Source: Vitis vinifera (taxonomy: Eukaryota; Streptophyta; Magnoliopsida; Vitales; Vitaceae). Taken from it: a DNA stretch of 64,000 nt. A model generated the notes under the pieces. It saw only the letters and a list, made by a program, of their open reading frames with translations, searched no databases and was not told the DNA's origin. The translations under genes and the position numbers were made by a program. Below, piece by piece: positions 35,534 to 49,974 of the stretch (position 1 is its first letter; every line of letters starts with the position of its first letter). Where the stretch lies: positions 3,798,501 to 3,862,500 of the forward strand of contig NC_081811.1 of NCBI RefSeq assembly GCF_030704535.1, read 5' to 3'.

Positions 35534-37888
35534 ATGAGTCTACTTGGGTCTCTGGTTCTCATTGTTTTTCTCTCATTCTCAGTTGTTTCCATTGAGGCCA
35601 ACTTCGAAAGGGCCCATGCTTTCATAGTCCGAGTTCAAAACGACTTGAAACCACCTGAGTTTTCTGGGGTTGAACACTGGTATAGCTCAACCCTGCGAAG
35701 CCTAAGTTCTAATCCTCTAGCCTCTGAAAACCTCACCACGATCCCAAAAGGGCTCAAATCAGATTTCATCCATGTTTATAGAACCGTATTCCATGGTTTT
35801 TCCGCAAAGCTTACAGCACAACAGGTCGACGAGTTGAAAAAACGCCCTGAAATTCTAGGGGTCTTCCCTGACCAACTTCGTCAGCTTCTAACGACGCGTT
35901 CACCGCAATTTCTTGGCCTCGGTAAAACTGTCATGCCAAATGGTCTGATAAGTGAGTCTGATTCCGGCTCTAAGGTTATTATCGGAGTTCTTGACACCGG
36001 TATATGGCCGGAACGACGTAGTTTCCACGATGCAGGCCTCGCGGACGTTCCTTCTAAATGGAAAGGAGAATGCACCGAGGGAGAAAAGTTTTCCAAGAAA
36101 CTATGCAACAAAAAGCTAGTCGGAGCGAGGTACTTCATTGATGGGTATGAGACCATAGGTGGCAGCACTACAGGCGTCATCAGATCGGCGAGAGACACTG
36201 ATGGCCACGGAACCCACACAGCGTCTACGGCCGCCGGCAGAACCGTTTCGAATGCATCACTGCTTGGGTTTGCTAGTGGCACCGCTGGAGGAATTGCATC
36301 CAAGGCGAGGATCGCCGTATACAAGGTCTGTTGGCACGACGGTTGTGCAGATTCCGACATCCTCGCCGGCATCGACAAGGCCGTGGAAGACGGCGTTGAC
36401 GTCATCTCCTCTTCTATTGGAGGTCCTCCCATTCCTGACTATGAAGACCCAATTGCCATTGGTGCGTTTGGTGCAATGGAACATGGCGTTTTTGTGTCCG
36501 CCGCAGCTGGAAATTCGGGTCCCAGTGAGTCTTCGGTGACGAACATCGCACCATGGATAACGACGGTCGGTGCAAGCTCCATCGACAGAAGGTTCCCGGC
36601 GGATCTTCTGCTAGGAAACGGCAGTATCATCAACGGCTCTTCTCTCTACAATGGTGGACCTTTGCCGACGAAGAAGCTGCCGCTGATTTACGGCGGTGAG
36701 GCCGCAGCGGAGCCACGGAGGCCGGATGCCAAATTGGTAAGAAGTGGTTCGCCTGCAGCTTTTTGCATACCGGGCTCGTTGTCTCCAAAACTGGTACGTG
36801 GCAAAATCGTATTGTGTGATAGAGGCATGTCAGCACGTGCCGCGAAATCATTGGTAGTGAAGGAAGCTGGTGGGGTCGGTGTTATTGTCGCCAACGTGGA
36901 ACCGGAGGGAGGGAACATAATCGCCGACGCTCACCTCATCCCTGGTTTGGCCATTACCCAATGGGGCGGTGACCTGGTTCGCGATTACATAAGCTCCACT
37001 AAGACGCCCGAAGCCACAATAGTATTTCGAGGGACCCAGGTGGGGGTGAAACCGGCGCCTGTCGTTGCATCGTTTTCGTCGAGAGGACCCAGTTACGGAT
37101 CACCGTATATCTTCAAACCGGACATGGTAGCGCCAGGTGTCAACATCCTAGCGGCATGGCCCGATGGTCTCTCACCAACTGAGTTATCAGTTGATCCGCG
37201 GCGTACCAAGTTCAACATACTCTCCGGCACATCAATGTCCTGCCCCCACGTATCAGGCCTCGCGGCCCTCCTAAAAGGGGCCCACCCCGATTGGTCACCA
37301 GGAGCCATCCGATCGGCTCTAATGACCACCGCTTACACACACGATCAAGATGGAAAGCCTTTATTGGACGATACAGATTACAAAGAAGCCACAGTGTTCG
37401 TCATGGGAGCAGGACACGTGGACCCCGAAAAAGCCACTGATCCCGGACTAATTTACAATATGACGGTGGAGGATTACGTGAGCTTCATGTGTGCCTCAGG
37501 CTTCAGCAGCGATTCCATCAAGGTCATCACACGGAGGAGGGTAATCTGTAGTGAGTCCCAGAAACTTCATCCGTGGGACATCAACTACCCAATCATCTCC
37601 GTCTCCCTCGACCCATCAACGAAGTCCAAAACCCGATTAACGGTGACAAGGACAGTAACGCACGTTGGAAACAGTGGTAGCAAGTACAGCGTGACAGTGA
37701 GGAGGCCAAAGGGCATAGCCGTGAGCGTTGATCCAAAGAGCATAGAATTCAAGAAGAAGGGTGAAAAACAAAGCTATAAGGTTGAAATTTCTGTTGAGGA
37801 AGGCGGAGAGGATGGGGCTGTGATTGGATCACTGAGCTGGACGGATGGGAAACACCGTGTGACGTCTCTCATAGTGGTGAACATATGA
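35534..37888 (+). CDS. Subtilisin-like serine protease, SBT1 subfamily
   Basis: A single intronless frame of 784 residues starts at MSLLGSLVLIVFLSF, a clear signal peptide. An in-frame ATG at 35393 would add 47 residues before it and is less likely. Domain order: signal peptide, I9 inhibitor propeptide (about 25-120, ending near LLTTRSPQFLGL), S8 catalytic domain with Asp154 (VLDTGIWPE), His225 (DGHGTHTAS), Asn327 (AAGNSGP) and Ser567 (GTSMSCPH), an inserted PA domain (about 375-480), and a C-terminal fibronectin-III-like domain (about 675-784). All catalytic residues are present, so it should be an active secreted protease of the cell wall. Sequence recalls Arabidopsis SBT1.5/SBT1.6, from memory. 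Substrates are unknown. Codon use is GC-richer than the flanks, as usual for single-exon subtilases. Confidence 0.96.
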   Translation: MSLLGSLVLIVFLSFSVVSIEANFERAHAFIVRVQNDLKPPEFSGVEHWYSSTLRSLSSNPLASENLTTIPKGLKSDFIHVYRTVFHGFSAKLTAQQVDELKKRPEILGVFPDQLRQLLTTRSPQFLGLGKTVMPNGLISESDSGSKVIIGVLDTGIWPERRSFHDAGLADVPSKWKGECTEGEKFSKKLCNKKLVGARYFIDGYETIGGSTTGVIRSARDTDGHGTHTASTAAGRTVSNASLLGFASGTAGGIASKARIAVYKVCWHDGCADSDILAGIDKAVEDGVDVISSSIGGPPIPDYEDPIAIGAFGAMEHGVFVSAAAGNSGPSESSVTNIAPWITTVGASSIDRRFPADLLLGNGSIINGSSLYNGGPLPTKKLPLIYGGEAAAEPRRPDAKLVRSGSPAAFCIPGSLSPKLVRGKIVLCDRGMSARAAKSLVVKEAGGVGVIVANVEPEGGNIIADAHLIPGLAITQWGGDLVRDYISSTKTPEATIVFRGTQVGVKPAPVVASFSSRGPSYGSPYIFKPDMVAPGVNILAAWPDGLSPTELSVDPRRTKFNILSGTSMSCPHVSGLAALLKGAHPDWSPGAIRSALMTTAYTHDQDGKPLLDDTDYKEATVFVMGAGHVDPEKATDPGLIYNMTVEDYVSFMCASGFSSDSIKVITRRRVICSESQKLHPWDINYPIISVSLDPSTKSKTRLTVTRTVTHVGNSGSKYSVTVRRPKGIAVSVDPKSIEFKKKGEKQSYKVEISVEEGGEDGAVIGSLSWTDGKHRVTSLIVVNI

Positions 37889-38380
37889 ATATTTTGAAAT
37901 TTATGTTTTAGCATTAATAAGATTAATAAACAAAGTGAACGGTTGTGGTTTAATTAAAATGAGAATTATTGCATAGTCATAGAGAAGAATCCAACCAAAG
38001 GACAAAGGCTATACAGTTTGCTTCATTGCATGCTTCTCCATCATATCACAAAAAGCATGAAATACCATGAACGGTGGTTCCCAATAGACAAATGGTTGGG
38101 AGGTAGAATATTTTAGTATTTAAGCAATATATACAAAAAATATCTTTGATTAATTATTTTTTAAATTAATATGCTACGTACCATCGAATTTCCGGCGGAA
38201 GTAAATTCAAGAATTAACGTCGCTGCCAGTTTTACATTCATATAATATAAATGATGTTGTCATTGCCAAAAATTATATCACATGTATTGGAAATAGATAA
38301 ATGATTTGGCAAATGAAGTATTAAAAAATACTAAAATAGTCGTCATAGCTTGGGAATTCAAAATATAGTAAGATAACACA
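37889..38380. other. Intergenic 3' side of the subtilase
   Basis: A short AT-rich spacer without a recognised gene or repeat. Confidence 0.6.
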
Positions 38381-38381
38381 A

Positions 38382-38505
38382 GGCCCAAAGCAGGACAACA
38401 AGCCCGTTTTAGGGCCCAACAAGATATCCCTCCCGTAGGCCCATAGGCTTTTTATCACCTCTCTATCTCAGCCCAAAGAGGCCCAAAACACCCGTAAAAC
38501 CCTAG
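38382..38505 (+). promoter_or_regulatory. RPL19 promoter: site II cluster and telo-box
   Basis: Four GGCCCA words (reverse of TGGGCC site II) lie at 38382-38387, 38413-38418, 38438-38443 and 38480-38485, and a telo-box AAACCCTAG lies at 38497-38505, about 105 bp before the ATG. In plants site II motifs bind TCP factors and, with telo-boxes, drive ribosomal protein genes in dividing cells (family knowledge). The binding itself is inferred. Confidence 0.8.
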
Positions 38506-38572
38506 GCCGTATCTGTGATATATAATGCCCTTTTTTCTGGGTTCTTATCCTCTGAAAGTGGCAGCGGAGAGC

Positions 38573-38592
38573 GGGAGAGAGAGAGAGAGAGT
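38573..38592. repeat. (GA)n tract in RPL19 leader
   Basis: A short GA run lies just before the start codon, in the likely 5' UTR. Confidence 0.85.
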
Positions 38593-38609
38593 GGAGAGGA
38601 GCGGAAGAG

Positions 38610-41083
<2,474 letters not shown>

Positions 41084-43857
41084 TTGCCACATTAACGAGT
41101 GCTGAAGGATTGATGACTATATATATCCTATATATTCTCAGTTACTGTGGTAGAGTAGGTTTTTTGGAGTCATTTATGTTTTTGGCTTTTTGTGGACTTG
41201 GTTACTTTATGACTAAGCTGAAAGGAGGGTAAAATTTCTTGGTACTTTGCTAAAATGGCAGTGTTATTTCATTTTCATTTACTGGGTTTGGTAGTATTTT
41301 TGTGGCTCACATTGTGATTTATTTGTCTCCCCACCTAGTTTTTTCAATTTTATTTATGGCTGACTATGCACATAGTGAACATCCTTACGGAAGAATGGCT
41401 TATTAGTTATTACAGGGGTTGGATACAAAGAAGTTAAAAAAAAGAGTGGATGAGGATCCCAGTGTCTCTCACTATTGAATTGGTTTTTGTATCTATTGAC
41501 AGAGAGAAACAAAGAGATGGATGTAATCTGTCTATATGATGAAAAGGTATATTACATGCTGAATTGATGGAATGGTGCATTCGGATGCGTGGTAGTAGTG
41601 CTTTTCACTTGGAAGGTATTTCCAGACTGGAAGTTGGAACAACACTTTTGAGCACACCTGTGACTCCTTTCTTCATCCCATGCTATGAATTGATATTGAA
41701 GGCAGTGACTGAAATGCACGCACCGAATCCTCAACCACCAACACAAAAGGTAGGCACATCTAACCGCACGAGTCTGACCTTTTTCGTCAACCACTACGAT
41801 AGTACCATGTTTAAGAAAGTCGTTCCTCGTATGTGTTTACAAGCAATTTTTTTTTTTTTTTATGGGTAAAGATGGATATATGTATATTAGAAAAAAGAAG
41901 ATAATATGCCAGTGTACAATGGACCTGTGAGAAGAACACCAGAAGGAAGGTCTCGTGGGGACACATTTGTATTAGTCCAAAGCGATCCAGAGTGGCCTCC
42001 TCAAGATTCAAACTCAAGACCAAGACCTTTGTTATTACCCTCCCGTACCATTTGAGTAACTTGCTCAGATGGTACCAAGAGGGCAACAACAAGGGCCTTG
42101 GTTTTGAGTTCACCTCCGGGAAGGCCATTTTGGGTCGCTTTGGCACTGATACAAATGCACAACAAAGAGGGTCCAATCCACGCTACAAAATCAAATGGAC
42201 TTTTTGCTTAATAGATTATAAAGGAATGAAAATTTGAACTTTTGATCATTTTGTTCCTATGCAAAGAACGTAGTTTTTCACATCCTTTTCTTCTCTATAA
42301 AGAAATTATATCAGCTTAAAAGGGATAAAAGGTGAAGTAGGATATAATCAAAGGATTCTCCCTGCAACACATAAAGCATATATTTACTAGAGTTTGCCCT
42401 CTCTTGGAGGTCGCCTCTTCTGTTCATTAATTTACCTTTCATGTGTTTTATATCTTTCATTTCAAAAAAAATTATTGTACCAAAAAAATTGAAATACGTA
42501 TTTAATGCAGTCAATAAATTAAGAAAAAAATGAAATTGAAATATGTACTCAAGAAATAAAACTGCTTAGATGTCATTAAACCATTCTTTTTAATTTTTAA
42601 AAGGCATATCATTAAAATTTTAGTATTATTATATTAATTAATATCTAACTTTAATATAATTAAACATTCGATCCAATCAATTTAAAATAATTATCATAAT
42701 TTAATAAGGACATTTTTGTTCAAGCATTCTTTCATGGTGAAAATGGAATGTTCCCGTAATTACTACTCTTGAGGAAACATATACCCTATTTGGGAATTGT
42801 CAATTGTCTTCTTGAAAATACATTTGATCACTTTTTAACATAATATAATCATTTAGAAATTTTTATGACAATGAGGTATATTTCAGAGTATATTTTGATT
42901 GTTTTTAAGTATTTTCTAAAATTTATTTTAAAATATAATCATACAATTATGAATAATGATAGAAAATAATAGTAAATAAAAGTTATTCCGACAAACATTT
43001 AAAAATAAATAAATAACAGGTGAAAAATATTCTAAATTCTCAAATAAATTTTTATTCAAAAAAATATTAAAAAGTTATATTTTAAAATTGCTTTCAAAAA
43101 CTACTTTTTAAAAACCATTTTCAAAAACATTCTTAATCGTTGCCTGCCCTCCATTTTCAAAAAATAAATTTCCTCAAAATAGGGATAAGAAGGAATGATT
43201 TCTAAAGAGAAATAAGCAATGAAATCAAAAGGAAAGGGAGTTTGTCCCTTTTTATAAAAAAAAAATAAATAAATAAAAAATAAAAATTTAAGTGCTGTTT
43301 GGAGATTTCAACTCCAAATTCTGAAGCTTCATCTGACTCCATCAACCCAGAGATGTGCATAGAAGGGAGGTATTATCAACAACATGCACGATACGAGGGC
43401 GGCGCTTTGCCCTCGGTATAACATATCATTGCATGCTTCCATACATGGGGCTTGATTACAGCTTACAACACACACCCACCGCTGATGTTCTTAAAATCAC
43501 CCCACGTGTTTCTATAAGCGAATTTTTAACATTTTAAAGGTGTTTTTTAAATTTTATCAGGCATCTAATTCTTCTTTAAAAACACTTTTAATCTAAAAGC
43601 GCTTTTTTAAAACACTACCAACCGGACTAGAAATTAACATCCAACAAAAATATGACATGATTAACTAATTTCGTAGGTTGCTTTTGCTTAACATCTTGCT
43701 CTTACATTCTGCTTCAACCAACCTTGTTTTCTCTTTATCAGATGCTGAGATTCCACAAATACTACCACTTGCTTCTACCCTCTTATGGCATCCAAAAAAA
43801 GAAGGTAAAGTCCTTGCATACCTTGGCACTCGGATCATCTGCTCCATTGGGGGCCAT
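41084..43857. other. Intergenic between RPL19 and ERS1 (convergent)
   Basis: This holds the two 3' UTRs, a long foldback (separate entry) and AT-rich DNA. 42840-43140 and 43520-43640 contain degenerate TTTTAAAA words like those at 50500-51100, perhaps eroded MITEs. No gene was recognised. Confidence 0.6.
41961..42159. repeat. Long inverted repeat (foldback) with about 95-bp arms
   Basis: The left arm 41961-42056 and right arm 42064-42159 are reverse complements, about 80% identical by eye with a few single-base gaps; the loop is about 8 nt. Paired words include CATTTGTAT, CCAAAGCG, AACTCAA and GTACCAT. The transcribed RNA would form a hairpin like a young microRNA precursor or a foldback element. 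Both strands therefore carry similar short open frames, which I do not regard as genes. Confidence 0.85.
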
Positions 43858-46800
43858 CTAAAGACTCCTTTGATAACGTGGGAAGGGGGAAGCAACTCTA
43901 GCATTCTCTCTAAAGACCGGTCTATGTCCGGCAAGATCTGCACTTCCGTGATTTGTTCGACCCCTTGGTACAGCTGCCTGCGCTGATGGTTCATTTGGAT
44001 TATTGCCAATGCCGAGCTTGACGACGAATGTAACTGTGCAGCCCTTGTCCGGCCCCTCACTTTCAATCCAAATGTGACCACCCATGAGGCTTACAAACCT
44101 GGTTTCATTTTCAAAGGCATACAGAGAATTAAAACATAAGCTATACCAGGAAATGCCAACACCCATTCACTCAACACTAGGAAATAGAATGTTGGAAAAT
44201 TATGGTGGTGGAAGAACTAAATGTTCCTTGTGACCGTTTTTAACTTCTGGTAGAATAATGGGATTTTCTTACTATACCGTTTACAAATGGCGAGTCCAAG
44301 GCCAACACCACTGTTAGTTCGATTAGATCCATTTCGTGATTGAGCAAATTTGGTAAAAAGGAGTGGAATATCTTGGGGGGTAATACCACAGCCAGAATCC
44401 TTGATCTGCAGCAAGAGAGATGTTAGGGTTAACATCAAGTGAAACGGAAAGAATAACCTGAGTTGTTTCAGCTTTCAAATAATGACAAAAATGCAGGCAA
44501 CCACAAAGGTGCAGAAAATGGAAATTCTATGTGACTAATCATAAGCAGATAAGACGCCAGATCACTTGAATCTTGTGACATAGAAAGGGTAAGTCAAGCA
44601 TCACAAATGCATGGATTCAAGCTATGCAATGGATGGAAAACCCACTTAAGTTGAACTGAATGAAATTGAAATTCACTACTCATGAACCTGCACTCTTAAG
44701 TAGAAGTGGCCATCACTGGGCACTGGATAAAATTCAGGGGTCCGCCAGTCTCTCAAAGTTTCTGGTTTTGCAACAGATGCGATAACCGAAACATAACCCT
44801 CCTTTGTGAACTTCACAGCATTGCCCGTAACATTTAAGAGAGTTTGCATAAGCCGTTTCTCATCACCAACTGCGCACTCAGGTAGATCCGGTGCCAAAAT
44901 CAAAGTCATTGATAACTTCTTTATAGATGAAATGGGCTTTATCAAGTTAACAACCTATAATTTAAAAAGGAAATCAATTATATTACCATAATGCTTGTAT
45001 ATAAATGCAAGAGTGTCAAGATAATATTCAAATGAATCAAAACATGTTCAAGCAGTGAGTCAAGGGAGGTTACCTCTCTCAACACCGCATGAAGATTAAA
45101 TGTTCCAATATCTAGTTCCAGGCTACCATCTTCAAGTCTAGAAAGATCTAGAACATCATTAATAAGTGTTGCCAAAAGGTTGCTACTCTTCAATACAGTC
45201 TCTATCATTGCCCTTTGTTCTGGAGTTAATTCAGTCTCTAGAAGAAATGAAGACAAAGCAATGATTGCATGCATAGGTGTCCTCATTTCATGGTTCATAA
45301 CAGCTAGGAAATCATTGCGAGCATGAATTGCTGTCTCTGCCTCTCGTCGAGCAAGATCCAAAGCAACATTCTGCTCCATAAGCTGATCACGGGCTCGCAT
45401 AGACTCTTCCAGAATCGCTGCATGAGAAAGAGCAACAGCTACCTGAAAGGATGACAAATTCAGCATTTGAGGTTATGGAAAATCATAAATGAATAATTGA
45501 GAACCAATGCACACACATTAGTCTACAAAAGTTGATTTTAGTGTAATAGATACTTAGATTCAAAATGACACAAGGAAGAATGAAGAAGTGAGAAAGGAAT
45601 AGATGATCAAAAAAGGGAACAGAGAGAGCTCTAGGTTTCTCTCCCTCTCATAAGACTTATTTCATAGTGCTAAAGTAATCAATATACTAGACACCACATG
45701 AACTACAACAAAATCCAAAACTCTGCCTCAAGCTGGTGCAAAGATCAGAAAAGAACTTCTCACCATCTTCCAATTGTAAATTTGATTTTCATATACGATA
45801 GTACAACAGTCTACACATATTGGGACACAGGACTTTTGCCTGTGGTTATGCTCTCATATGTGTCTGGAGTGGAAGCCTTCCGGAAATCATGAAAGGATAT
45901 TTCAAGGATCCAAAATATGGGCACATGTATGTATCATAGTCATAAATTTCTTGGAACTCATGAAGCTTTTGGAAATTTTGTGAAATTTAATACAGTAACA
46001 CAGATTTTTAATGATTTTTTTCTGAAATGTGATGAGAGTGAGGATGAATAAGTAGACAAGTGACATAGGACAGACTGAGATCAAAGAGAAGGAGATTTCC
46101 CTTTTTGGGCAAAGAGTACAAGTATTGCTGGCAGAGGATGAAAATATACAGAAAGAAATCAGGAAGAATGAAAAACAACAGACAGAACATATGGGAAACA
46201 GAGGAAGAAAAAGGTGGTTTTATTTGATCATGAATGAAATTAAGTTCTCTCAATTTTCAATTCATAAAATCACAATATCAACACATGGAACTATCAGCAT
46301 TGAGTCAATATTTCCACCAATAAGATGATATAAATATTCATTTAATGAGATCTTGAAGAAATACTGACAGGGGCCATCAATACTGCTGGATATCTGATAG
46401 ATTAATCAATAAAATTGAGGTATTATGCAAAAATATATAACATAAAACTGATTTTTTGTCCATGAATGTGATAATTAACATAAGGAAAGCCACCTACTAA
46501 AAATAAATAACATGAAGTCATATTCTTTCTATTGCATGCGTGTGTGTGTTTCATTTCAATGATGCCAGATTAAGATTCCATATAACCTTGTTAGAGCTAC
46601 TTTAAAAGGTCAATGGCAACTTGGATTTTTATTTCTGAATAATGAACAAAGAGTAATGGTTGTATTAGTACATTCAAGAATTAGTCTCTTTTCCGGTTTT
46701 GATAGCTAAGTGAATGAACCATGCACGATTTAAATTTATGTCCTTAGAGAAACATATCACCCAAAAAAAAATTAACAAGACAAAGCATAGTAAAAAGGAA

Positions 46801-48297
46801 AAAAATGGAAAGATGTGAACAAAATCAGATGATACCAGATCGAATGCAGAAAGAAGGTTTCCTAGGATCATCCTCAAGAACAGTCCACATTGTATCGTTT
46901 GGTTCAAAAGAAAAGAAATATAAGCTCTAGACCAGTGGTCAAGTAAATATGTACTATGTTGCATATGGTAGAAAAATGAACCAAAACAAATTTGCATTAG
47001 GATATATTTTACAAGGTTGCATTGCACATGCAAGGCAATCAGCACCAAGTTCCCCAGCATATGGGGAATATATGTGATCTGTGTTAGTCTGAAAAATGGA
47101 TAAACAAGTGTTGGCTAGTTACATTGAAAGGCAAATTCTGGCATTCTTGACATATGAAAGAATTTTTATGCCTCCAAGTTTTTTGAGTAATATTAACAAG
47201 AGGACAAATGTTAAGGGTCTTTTTATCTATTCAAGTGAACTTATTTGTATAACCTCCTACAAGAAAACACAAGCAACACAGAAAAATTTTAAAAAGCCTA
47301 AACAGAGTCTGTATTACCACATAGGAATGCTGGGTCAGACCTAACATTTATACAAGGCAGCTGATAAAAAGAGATGAGAATCAAAGAGAACCTGGTCTGC
47401 AACAACTTCAACAAGCTCCAACTCATGTTCACGCCATTTTCTACCACTGTCCGAAGGGAGAATCAAAACCATCACAGCATAACTTTTTGCAGAGAGTTCA
47501 GGCCAATCATTAATTTGGAAATTAGAAAGATGTAAAAGAGGCACCCGGACAGCAACAACATCAGGTGGTCCATATTTTCCCACAATTGGTCTGATCCTTG
47601 CAAGTGGGCATGAATATGGTATCCGTATTGCTTCCGCGCTATTGAAGACTTCGTTAACCATAGGAAGGTTTATTTGCACATCTTTTCCAACAGGTATTTG
47701 GTTGCTTAGTGTGTGAGAAAGTTGCAGAGTCATACCAGTTCGTGATGGCATCCACAATGCACACTCCTCCAGGCCTAAAGTCCTACCCAGCTCAACAAGA
47801 GTGGTCTTCAAAATGGTATGTCTGTCAAGCGTGCTTCTAATTTCATGAGTCAGCATTCTAACATGCCTACCAGTTTCTTCTTGCTTCATGATAAGGCCCA
47901 TCTCCCTGTCCAGCTCTTCAGCCTTATTCTTTAGAAGATGTTCCCGAGTTTTAACGCTTAACAGATCAGGAATAATGTGGACAAGCATCAGAGCTGTTGC
48001 ACATGATACCACAGCGGTAGAAATTTTGGCGATGGTCATCACCACAGCAACAGTTTTGGAGTGCATAGAGAACATCCACAAGTTTATTAGGTGGGTTGCT
48101 CCACAAAGAACAATAAAAGCACCAAACTGCATTAGCACCCATCTGTATGGGAAGAATGCAGACTTTTGCACAAAATAAATAAGCTCCAGAGGAATGGAGA
48201 AGTACGCAAGGGCAATGAAGAAGTCTGATATATACTGATATTTCACAAGAAGTTCATCAGCGGGCCATTGTGTGTCAAAGCAATCACAAGACTCCAT
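43858..48297 (-). CDS. ERS1: Ethylene receptor ERS1 (subfamily I, no receiver domain)
   Basis: Coding exons 48297-47392, 45442-45074, 44954-44688, 44405-44278 and 44098-43858 give 636 residues. The N-terminal ethylene-binding part has three membrane spans, with Cys4 and Cys6 for dimer disulphides and Cys65 and His69 (VLCGATHL) that bind copper. A GAF domain follows (about 158-302). The histidine kinase has His353 in MNHEMRTP, an N-box (NVTGNAVKF, about 466-474), and G/F-type boxes ([15 protein letters not shown]). The chain ends in RYQRSL shortly after the kinase, with no receiver, which separates ERS1 from ETR1. It sits in the ER membrane and represses ethylene signalling through CTR1 when no ethylene is bound (family knowledge). 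Length is close to tomato NR (635). A 5' UTR exon probably lies at about 49374-49540, with a donor reading GTAACT. Confidence 0.97.
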
Positions 48298-49715
48298 CGT
48301 CGAACAATCCCACTGGTAAATCTGAGAATACCACAAAATAGATTCTGCCATAAATATAGCACCATTGTTCAACAGAGCTTACAAAGTTGAATTGACCACT
48401 CTAGCTAACAGAGTGAATTTTCTGATTTCCAAGACTAGACTATCAAATGGGAAGCTTAATTTTGGACATATATCAAAATCCCTTTGTGGCAGTCAGAGAT
48501 CTCTTTCATTCTATACTATAGATGTCTTCTATTTACTTATCAATTAGAAAAAAATAACAGAAAACACCGCAAGGAACTGCAGACTACTTCTCTTATGAAT
48601 AAAACTGAGCCCATCAACATTATATTAACTTCAAAACAATCAGCTAACAATATCAAATTAAACAAATAGTCAAGATAACTTGAGGAGAGAAGACGAGCTA
48701 AGGTTTTCTGGAGATTTCTTCTCTATCAAGATCTCGCTAGTCTTTTACCACACTTTCTACACAACTCATATGCATAGGAACTGTTATGAAAATGCATCGA
48801 GATTGCTATGGCCAGGACAATTGGAGCAGATCTTCTAGAGTTGCAAGGGAGGTTTTCTTCATATTGTAAAGGTAAGTACCCATGTCAAATTTCTCTACTA
48901 TGCAATCTTGTATTTTGTGTTTCATTACAAGACACTTCGATCTATTGTTTCCAAATTTTCTAAATTCATTTGGCATAATATTCTTGTTGTTTTCATGGAT
49001 TACCACAATGAGAAAACTCATATCTCGAATTTAATTCAGAACCCCGAAACATCAAGGCTACACAAGTGAACACCATCAAAGTTAACGCCAATTTCCATTC
49101 ATTTCACGCGCTGAAAAATCACTACCAAAAAAAAAAAACAAAAGGAAAAACAGATCAAAATTACCATATCCTAAACCTAGTTTACAACAATCAAACATAA
49201 CAAATTTAAAAATAAAAAATAAAAAATAAATAAATCTACATATAGTCACACACAAGTCCCACTCGGAATGCAAACAACAACAAAAACGAACTTCAATAAG
49301 AATTCATCAAACAAAAAAGATTAAATCAATAGAAAATCACATCTTAAAAAAATAAAAGTTACCGAGTCAAGTAAGAGGAGATGGAGGAGGAGAGCCGAGG
49401 CGAAGAGATTGAGCCTGTGATGTGAAGTGAAAGATGGTCGAAGAAAATCTTCTCATGGTGCAGTTGCTGGAACTGAGGTTCGGTTGGTGAAAGTGGCGAA
49501 TGAATAATGGCGAGAGAGGCAAAGGAAAGGCAAATGGCAAAAGCTTACAGCTTCACGGACAAGAAGGGCAGACGCGCGAGTTCAGATGCTGGCACGTGTG
49601 AAGTCCCTCGTGTGGGTCATTTCCGTTCATCCGGTGCATGAACCTACGTTTTATAATTGATGGCGGGACCCACTTATTTTACTTTATTGGTTGGAAGGAC
49701 TGATAAGTTTTTTTA

Positions 49716-49974
49716 GGTTATTTGATTAAAATTACCACTAAAAACCCAATTTTTAAAATTCAACCGCCCACCGTTTTTGGACATCATTCGGACAAAAATA
49801 TATCATTATTTTATTATAAAAATAACCTTTTTTTTAATCTATATATAAATACTTAGAATAAAAAATAATATTTATATAAAAAATGAATTATTTTTCTAAA
49901 AAAAAAAAAAACACGAAAAAAGTTGGATTTTTTATTTTAAAGATTATTTCATCATTTTTAATCAAATATTTTTT
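49716..49974 (+). mobile_element. MITE, family 2, copy 2
   Basis: It shares the order of words of the other two copies: TTATTTGATTAAAA start, AAACCCAATTTT, GGACAAAAATA, AAAAATAACC, ATATAAAAAATG, GATTATTTCATC. It is the most diverged of the three and lies just upstream of ERS1. Confidence 0.65.

Noticed and set aside
35881-36432. Antisense frame of 183 codons inside the subtilase
   Set aside because: GC-rich coding sequence leaves the opposite strand open by chance; no family resemblance.
41811-42237. Two mirrored reading frames of 121 and 81 codons over the foldback
   Set aside because: Their similarity to each other comes from the inverted repeat itself; neither resembles a known protein.
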